Below are positions 57,485 through 64,000 of a stretch of DNA of 64,000 bases, piece by piece. The notes beneath the pieces were generated by a model. It saw nothing but the letters and a program-made list of their open reading frames with translations. It was not told where the DNA came from and searched no databases. Origin of the DNA: Beta vulgaris subsp. vulgaris. Its lineage: Eukaryota; Streptophyta; Magnoliopsida; Caryophyllales; Amaranthaceae. The stretch is taken from positions 15,427,894-15,491,893 of the forward strand of contig NC_079209.1 in assembly GCF_026745355.1 (NCBI RefSeq). The letters run 5' to 3'. Position 1 is the stretch's first letter. Every line of letters starts with the position of its first letter. The position numbers and the translations under genes were made by a program.

Positions 57485-58463
57485 ATGGCGCTAATGGCGA
57501 AAAGAATGGGACCTGTGATCTGTCTCTTGATCATGGTCATGGATATTGTGGCCGGTATACTAGGCATTGAAGCTCAAGTTGCTCAAAACAAGGTATGTTT
57601 TGTCTTTCATTTAGGTTGCGTTCTCCTCGTCTTATTTTCACTCATTCTAAAAATAAAATAAAAAAATTTAGGCATTCTGGTAGTATATGAAAATGACAAA
57701 ATTTCGGCAACAAGAATTACTCATTCAATTGCTTTGTGTTACACATTGCAGGAGAGGTTTATGAGGGTGTGGATTTTTGAGTGCAGAGAACCGAGCTATG
57801 AAGCTTACAAGCTTGGATTTGCAGCTTGCGTATTACTAGCAATAGCTCATGTTATAGCCAATGTACTTGGTGGGTGTGTTTGCATATCGTCTAGGGAACA
57901 GTATGTTAGATCTTCTCCTAACAAGCAAATAGCCGCAGCCTCCCTAGTTTTCTCTTGGTACGTAAATAGTTCCCTAACGACTTCTTTCAATATTTTTTTA
58001 TTTTGTTGCAAATGCCTTCTTTTATTGTTATTAGTTACGGTTTAATTTCTTATTCCGAGTTACATCCTCTTACATCTCCCTATACTCAAAGGAAACCATG
58101 GGATGGTAAAACTTTACACTTAAAAGTGTATGATGCACAATTTCACACCCTACTCATTGTTGGCCACATTTTTTTCACAACAAACTCCTGTGAAGCAAAT
58201 TTATCAAATTTACATCGTTGCATTTCAGGATCATACTATTCATCGCCTTCCCCCTCCTTGTTCTTGCAACCGTATCAAACTCAAGATCGCGACAAACTTG
58301 CGGCTTCTCACACAAGAATTTGTTTGTGATTGGAGGGATTTTGTGCTTCATACATGGATTATTCCTTGTTGCTTATTATGTTGGCGCAAGTGCAGCCAGA
58401 GCTGAAGAAGATCGTATATTCAAGCAACAAAGACCTACTGGTCCCTTCCCACTTCCTGCATAA
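57485..58463 (+). CDS. DUF1218 family membrane protein, three exons, 182 aa
   Basis: Small plant four-helix membrane protein family; some members (Modifying Wall Lignin-1/2) affect secondary-wall lignin, most are uncharacterised. Exons 57485-57592, 57752-57957 and 58229-58463; GT-AG junctions join NK to ERFMRVW and complete the Trp before IILFIAF; 549 nt in frame. Visible: helix 1 MGPVICLLIMVMDIVAGILG; the conserved RVWIFECREPSYEAYKLG segment; helix 2 FAACVLLAIAHVIANVLGG, followed by CVCISSRE; helix 3 AAASLVFSWIILFIAFPLLV; the conserved RQTCGFSH; and helix 4 FVIGGILCFIHGLFLVAYYV. The N-terminal helix may act as a signal anchor. Length matches the family. Intact; the particular subgroup and substrate cannot be told from sequence. 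Confidence 0.92.
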
Positions 58464-59228
58464 ATATTCCTTCCTTCCCTCCATTTTTCTTCTTTTTTGA
58501 TATTATTCTCCTGTATCATTTCTTCAATTTCAGATTGATTGTTTTGACTTTAAACAGTTGCTTATGTAATTGACAATTTATCTATTGTATACCATATCCT
58601 CCTCTATGCGGCAGTACATAATTAATGCTTCTATTTTACACATTTCAAGATTTAAAAACATAAGTTTCCCGCCTAATTACTCTCTACCAAACTTACAAGA
58701 GCTCTTCAACCAGAAATTTTGACCAATTATTCTCACACAAAACCATACAACATTTTTCATTATCCAATGACTATTTTTTGTTCATTACTTATCTACGTCT
58801 TATAAGTTCTAAATGATCAAGATATATACCCAAAACACAATTCCTAATAAGCAAAAATAAAGCCTTCGACATAACATGCACTCGGGATGCAACTCATGGG
58901 AATAGATTCTGTTCTTACCATTTTGCACCACTCATTAAACACCACTACTCAATTTCAAGTAATTGCTCAAATCAAAGAATATATGCAATTTCACAATTAA
59001 GCATAAAAATTGAAAACCAGAAATGTCAAAATTTTTACTCTATTCCAGAAATTTGTCAAAAGAGTACATCATCCTAGCAGATTCTAAATCTACAGAAACC
59101 ACTGAAACTAGACAAATTGAAACTTGAAACTAGATTTCATCCTAAGAATATAAAAGACCTTTTCGTAAAACTATTTGCTGGTATGTTCATTTCTACATGA
59201 TCTCAGAAAGAAAACTGTCGGAGATCAT
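58464..59228. other. 3' intergenic space between convergent genes
   Basis: DUF1218 (plus) and H2A (minus) end toward each other across about 765 bases. The space holds both 3' UTRs and nothing else recognised. Confidence 0.5.
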
Positions 59229-60215
59229 TCACTCTTCTTCGCGAGCAGCCTTAGCGCCAGTTTTGTTAGGCAAGAGAAGGTTGTGGATGTTCGGCATAAC
59301 ACCACCAGCTGCAATGGTCACATCGCCGAGCAGTCTGCTCAGCTCTTCATCATTTCTCACTGCAAGTTGAATGTGACGCGGTACTATTCTTGTTTTCTTG
59401 TTGTCTCTTGCTGCGTTTCCAGCCAGCTCCAACACCTTCATTGAATATTCCAAACAAATGTTAAGAGACGACCAAATTCAGAGATATCGAACTAAAATTT
59501 TTACTAAAAGAGACGAATATCAGGAGAACTGACGTTAAACCAGAAGCCTTTGAAAATTGAAGTGCAAAAACTAGAAAATACCTACTAGAAAATTGAAGTA
59601 TTAGTTATCATGAAATTGTTGATGTAGAATTTAGGTTTAAAGATGGAAAAATTTTAAGGCGCAACCAAAAACTAGAAAATACCTAAATTCTCAGTCAAAA
59701 CTGAAATTGAGGTATAAATTGAACTCGTCAATCAAGAAACTGTTTATGTAGAAATTCGATTTGAAGATGGAGAAATACCAAAGCGCAATCAGAATTTATA
59801 GAAATTCTCAGTCAAAACTAAAATTAAACCATAAATAACTACAAATTAATCAGATAATCACTGTAATAGAGTTTAGATTTGAAATGAAGAAAATCTGAAG
59901 TAAGAATAAAGAATTTCAGAACTGGAAATCGATATAGATTAAGAGAGATATTCAAAACACAAAACTAGGTTAAAATTATTCGAAGAAGAAATTGGACGCA
60001 AAAATAAAGGAGATAGAAAGAACCTCAGCGGCGAGATATTCAAGAACGGCAGCGAGATAGACAGGAGCGCCAGCACCGACACGCTCAGCATACTTGCCGG
60101 ACTTGAGAAAACGCGCGATTCTTCCTACGGGAAACTGAAGGCCGGCTTTGCTGCTGCGAGATACGGCTTTCTTGGCGGTTGCACCAGCGCCGATGTTTTT
60201 GCCTCTACCGGCCAT
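59229..60215 (-). CDS. Histone H2A, two exons, 132 aa
   Basis: Core histone that dimerises with H2B in the nucleosome. Exons 60215-60024 and 59435-59229; GT-AG, phase 0, joining LAAE to [14 protein letters not shown]. Seen: [11 protein letters not shown] head with Lys-rich tail, [35 protein letters not shown] (acidic-patch region), [17 protein letters not shown], and [15 protein letters not shown]. The C-terminus is GAKAAREEE: there is no SQEF (so not H2A.X) and no SPKK tail (so not H2A.W). The L1 and docking regions are of the replicative type, not H2A.Z. The 588-bp intron lies at the usual plant H2A position. Intact. Confidence 0.95.
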
Positions 60216-60307
60216 GGAGGAGGAGGAGAGAGAAAGTGAGAAGCGGTGGTTTTGGTTTGAGAGAGAGTTTTTGAGTTTTGACACACGATAATGAAATTAG
60301 AGGTGAG

Positions 60308-60360
60308 TTTGGCGGTAGGGGGGAGTATTTAAAGGAGATTGTGGAGAATTGTGGACCAAT
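60308..60360 (-). promoter_or_regulatory. H2A core promoter: E2F-like, TATA and CCAAT motifs
   Basis: About 95-145 bases upstream of the H2A ATG: tttggcgg at 60308-60315 (plus strand, E2F-type site), a TATA-like tttaaata on the minus strand at about 60326-60333, and ccaat at 60356-60360. ccgtc-type hexamers also occur further up (gacggtgg near 60414, gacggtat near 60473). The combination fits S-phase expression of replicative histones; inferred from motifs. Confidence 0.55.
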
Positions 60361-61277
60361 CAAAGGGAAGTGCACGGATTGATGTAGGTAATCGTTGGAT
60401 TGAAGTTCAATTGACGGTGGTGATGGATTCGGGATTGTTTGTGGTGGGGACTTTTATTTCTTGTGTCTGATGGACGGTATTTGCGGAAATGGAGTTTTTC
60501 CCTCACCTTAATGCTTGGGCTGGACCTTCTTTTATCCAAAAAAAAGTTATAAACTTCAAACTTAAATCAAACCCATGAGTTTCAAATGTAACTAATCGAA
60601 AATGGTGAAAAAAGAGATGAAGAAGATGAAAATGGACAGGACCGTAATTGGGCACGTGCGAAAGGGGGATGTGTCTAGGGTCCTCAAAATATAAAGCCCA
60701 AATTAATAAAGGCTAAAGAGAAAAAAGGGAAATTTTATAAAAATTAAAAAACACCACCACATTGCCGACTGCCAAGAATAGCATCGAATCTACCAATCCA
60801 CTTCTTTTCCAATTTTTGGCAGTTTTCATATTTGTTTAGTTCTTCCCCTTCTTTCTAATTTAATTCTGAAATTTATTTTCCATTTTATTCTCCAATTATA
60901 ATCCAATTGTAAAAAATTTAGCAAAATTCTACAAACAACTTGATGATGATTTGTTTTATGAACGGTCTTCTCAAATGTCCAATAACAACGGAATTAAAAG
61001 CTTCAAATCTATCTATAAAGGCTCCTCCTTCCATTGTTCTTCACATCTCATACTCATTAATTTTCCCTCTTTCTTATGTTATTTTTCCCATCCTTTACTT
61101 TGAAATTTTGGTTCATTAGTTGTTTACTTATTGGTTTGATATTCCAAGAACTCAATTGTTCAAGGGGATTCCATCAATTACACCAGAATGTTCGGGTAAT
61201 TTCGCTAAAAGTTGTACAAAAGTTGATGCTTTTTATTTTATTGACTTTTAAGACAACAAAAACTGTCATTATAATAA
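60361..61277. other. Intergenic upstream of H2A
   Basis: No gene recognised. Some ORFs on the plus strand near 61076 have no family resemblance. Confidence 0.45.
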
Positions 61278-62313
61278 GGGATATTCTATATGGTGGCTTC
61301 CTATTTTTAAGTTTTCTATGTGGTGGCAGGTCAAAAAAATTGTTATATTAAGTGACCCTCAACTTTGAGAAATTATACCTAGTGACCTTAGTGGGCTAAC
61401 CTATCCTAACCTCAACCACAAAACAACCAAACCATCACCACAAACACCCAACCATTATCCTACCCATCTAAAGAACCACCACTCCCACCCAAACCCCACC
61501 AACACAACCAAACCCCACCTCCCCGAAAACCCCCACGAAACCCAAGCACCCAACTTCACCCACAAACCCCACCACCTTGACCCAAACCCCACCACCCTAA
61601 ACCAAACCCCACCACCACAACCAAACCCCACCGCCTAAAAACCCCCACGAAATCCCACCACCCACGAAACTCACCCCAGCAAACCCGCACCGACGAAACC
61701 CCACGCCCACAAACCCTCTACCCACGAAACCCACCACCTTGCCGAAGCCCACCACCCAAAGATCCAGCTTCTTCACTTACCCGGAAACCCACCCTGCAAA
61801 ACCAGCCCCCTGAAACCCCACCCTCACAAACTTATGAAACCAAATCCTATTCACCCACCCCCGAAACCCCTTACCCACGAAACCCACCACCCTCCCAAAA
61901 CCCACCGCCCACAAATCCAGTTTCGCCACAAATCCATAAACCCACCCACCTGAATTCGAACAGAGAGAATCCGAAGAGAGAGAAGAAAGAAAAGTGGTGG
62001 CAGTGGCTGGTTGTGGAAGAAGAATGTGGCGGCAGTGGATGGTTATGGAAGAAGAAGGCGATGCTAGAGATTGGTCGCGGCGGTGGATGGTTATGGAAGA
62101 AGAAGGTGGTGGCCATGGCTGGTGGTTGGTTGGTAGTGATATGGTGTTGGGCTAAGTGAGAAAGGATAGGGTTTAGTTATTGAACCATTAATTACTAAAA
62201 ATTGGTCAATATGTAGAATCTCCTCAAGTTAGGAGTCACTTTGTATAATATTTTTTTTGCTTTGCCACCATGTAGAAAAAGTGAAACTTGGAGGCCACCA
62301 TATAGAATATCCC
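61278..62313. mobile_element. MULE-like TIR element carrying C-rich repeats
   Basis: Ends gggatattctatatggtggc at both sides (inverted at 62294-62313), with the ggtggc motif repeated about 34 bases further in. This spacing resembles the ends of the 5.7-kb MULE (gggaaattctacatggtacc). The core 61430-61960 is an irregular cccaccacc / aaaccccacc repeat, and 61980-62110 repeats ggttatggaagaagaa units. No transposase. Nine-base flanks do not match (ttataataa versus aaaatgttt), so the insertion is old or the border slightly off. Confidence 0.65.
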
Positions 62314-62799
62314 AAAATGTTTTTACTCATTAAGTACTCTAGAAATTGAATTTTTTTAAACTGATTATTAACTAGGGCCCCATCTTTCAGTTCGTCCATG
62401 GGCCACCGATAACTACACAACGGGCGTAGAAAAAAACTAGTGGCGCTATGGTTTTGTCAATAATAAGGGTATCTTGAGCCCAAATGCAAAGTTCAGGGAT
62501 ATTTGAGAAATTCCCTAAATATAAGGGGTAATTTGAGAAATACGTCAAATTTCAAGAGTACAAAAGAAAACTTTCCTTTGTTTATTCAAATATTATATTT
62601 TTGAGTTACATCTCCCATGGGAGATTTTAGTTTAAGTTTACATACGTAAGTGTTATCGACTTGCTCACAAAATCAAGATAAACAACTATTTTAGTTTAAT
62701 GAATGGATAACCTAAAGGCTTACTTTATGGTTTATTTCATTTAACCTACAATTTTGTAGTTTGGACGACGGGAGTGGTGGCTTATCATAATAGATGGAG
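62314..62799. other. Gene-free spacer
   Basis: Nothing recognised apart from AT-rich sequence; the LINE border is somewhere near its end. Confidence 0.4.
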
Positions 62800-64000
62800 G
62801 GATTAGTATGCTTAGAGGAGGAGTAGAATTCAGCAATTGGAAACTAGATTCCTCTCTTATTGTAATGATTCCTGTAAACTTTCTTTTCCTGATGGTTTTG
62901 TTATTGATTTCTCAATTTTTATCTCGGACCATGGGCCAATCATTGTGGATTGTAACCCTACTAAGGAGAAGAAAAAAGACCATATGGGGTTGAAGCTTGG
63001 TGCCTAGACTTTGAGGAAATAGAGTTTCTCATCCATAACTCTTGGACTGTCAATTTTAAGGGTTCTTCTTTGTTCAAAGTCCAAAGGAAACTTAACAATG
63101 CGAAACAAGAGTGCAAAAAATGGTGTCTCAAGTTCAAAGCTACAAACAAAATCCAGCAGGATCAAATCAACCATGAGCTTTATGTAGCTCAAGATAGCCT
63201 AGAAGCCCCGAAAAGATCTCTTAATGGATAAAAAAGAAAAACATTAGGGTTTCCACGGACATTAAACTGGACTATTGGAAGAGGGCAAGAACAAAATGGG
63301 ATGAGTTTGGGGACCAACCTTCAAGTTTTTTTCTACAAATGCGCTAAGGCCAGACAGGGTAAAAACGAAATACGTGCTATTAAAAATAAAGAGGGGGTTT
63401 GGATTGTGGATCCGCTGGCAATAAAGGATGAGTTTGTGAATTACTATACGGACCTATTCTCCAATAATGTGCGATAGGGGAACAATACGTATGAGCTTAA
63501 GGACTGGATAGGTTGTATGAACCGCCTTAATGAATCACAAGTTAAATCCTTGGTGGAACCCTTTACCCAAGAAGAAATAATGGAAGCTACGTTTAGCATG
63601 AAACCTATCAAATCCCTAGGCCCGGATGGCATCCCACCAGTGTTCATCCAGAAGCAATGGCATGTTGTAGGAGAGGAAAATGGACAGGCTGCTAAGAATT
63701 TCTTAGAAGGAGGGTATATGCTAAGAGAAACGAATCAGACCTTTATTGCTCTTATTCCAAAAGTAGACCGACCCGAGCAGGTGAGCCAATTTAGACCTAT
63801 TAGTTTGTGTAACACAACTTATAAGCTCATCTATAAGTGCAAGGTAAGAAGATTACAACCTTTGATGAATTATTTAATAGGTGAAAATCAAAATGCTTTT
63901 GTGCCAGGTCGTTCCATTAATGATAATTGTATAATTGCGAATGAAATGCTCAACCTTGTTAAAAAAAGCAAAAAGGGTGCTAAATACTCTATGATCCTAA
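62800..64000 (+). pseudogene. Second L1-type LINE, ORF2, running off the window
   Basis: The end of the apurinic-type endonuclease is readable first (a DFSIFISDHGPIIVDC-like stretch near 62905-62955, with the SDH catalytic triplet). A linker with WxxxxEFLIHNSWTVNF-like text follows, then the reverse-transcriptase start: SLVEPFTQEEIMEATFSMK, LGPDGIPPVFIQKQWHVVG, TFIALIPKVDRPEQVSQFRP, ISLCNTTYKLIYK and NQNAFVPGRSINDN. Several stops and frame changes occur (for example tag near 63476), so it is inactive. The 5' end is truncated within the endonuclease, and the 3' end lies beyond 64000. The family differs from the LINE at 10788. Confidence 0.88.

Noticed and set aside
61871..62116. Minus-strand His/Pro/Phe-rich ORF
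   Set aside because: Read from the C-rich repeat core of the TIR element; no codon-level conservation visible.
62446..62452. actagtg as the far end of the CACTA element starting at 53219
   Set aside because: Two intact host genes and another element lie between, and the adjoining sequence does not match the 53219 end.

Overview
The window looks like nuclear DNA of a eudicot plant. It is AT-rich, its genes are split by short GT-AG introns, and most of it is transposable elements. The host genes are plant-specific or plant-type: anthocyanidin reductase, a CLAVATA1-like receptor ectodomain, a plant C2H2-like protein, HSA32, a DUF1218 membrane protein and a histone H2A. I cannot name the species. 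No prokaryotic features (operons, CRISPR, rRNA) were seen. Layout: 1-4640 holds two decayed Ty1/copia fragments, followed by a SINE (4754-4959) with a 17-bp target duplication. 6105-7864 (minus) is an intact six-exon ANR gene. 8221-9350 holds a MITE and an 800-bp hAT element. 10262-19763 is a four-level nest: a MITE split by an L1 LINE, which is split by a full-length copia element, which is split by a 352-bp Mutator-like MITE. 19770-23190 is an inverted-repeat region with Helitron ends and a 535-bp tandem duplication. 24111-26054 (minus) is a CLV1-like receptor ectodomain with no kinase. 27057-28776 (minus) is a two-exon C2H2-like gene. 31215-35016 (minus) is a five-exon HSA32 gene whose long first intron carries a repeat insertion. 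35437-48122 is a second copia element (minus) with 'gtatc' duplications; its 3' LTR was hit by a nearly intact 5.7-kb MULE and its body by a 2.5-kb solo LTR. 48190-53182 contains MITEs, a ~163-bp tandem repeat, a second solo LTR and a TIR element. 53219-55880 is a decayed CACTA element with a Ulp1-like remnant, followed by another copia fragment. 57485-58463 (plus) is a DUF1218 gene and 59229-60215 (minus) a histone H2A gene. 61278-62313 is a MULE-like TIR element full of C-rich repeats, and from about 62800 a second LINE runs off the window. The host genes are unrelated single genes, not a cluster: flavan-3-ol synthesis, receptor signalling, a zinc-finger protein of unknown role, thermotolerance, a wall-associated membrane family and chromatin. 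The most interesting signals are in the mobile elements: (i) a copia element whose primer-binding position is perfectly complementary over 15 nt to its own LTR, hinting at self-priming; (ii) an almost intact MULE carrying one nonsense codon; (iii) palindromic CpG-rich arrays in one LTR; and (iv) a receptor ectodomain that has lost its kinase. Exon borders were placed by hand from splice signals, reading frame and family alignment from memory. No computation was run.
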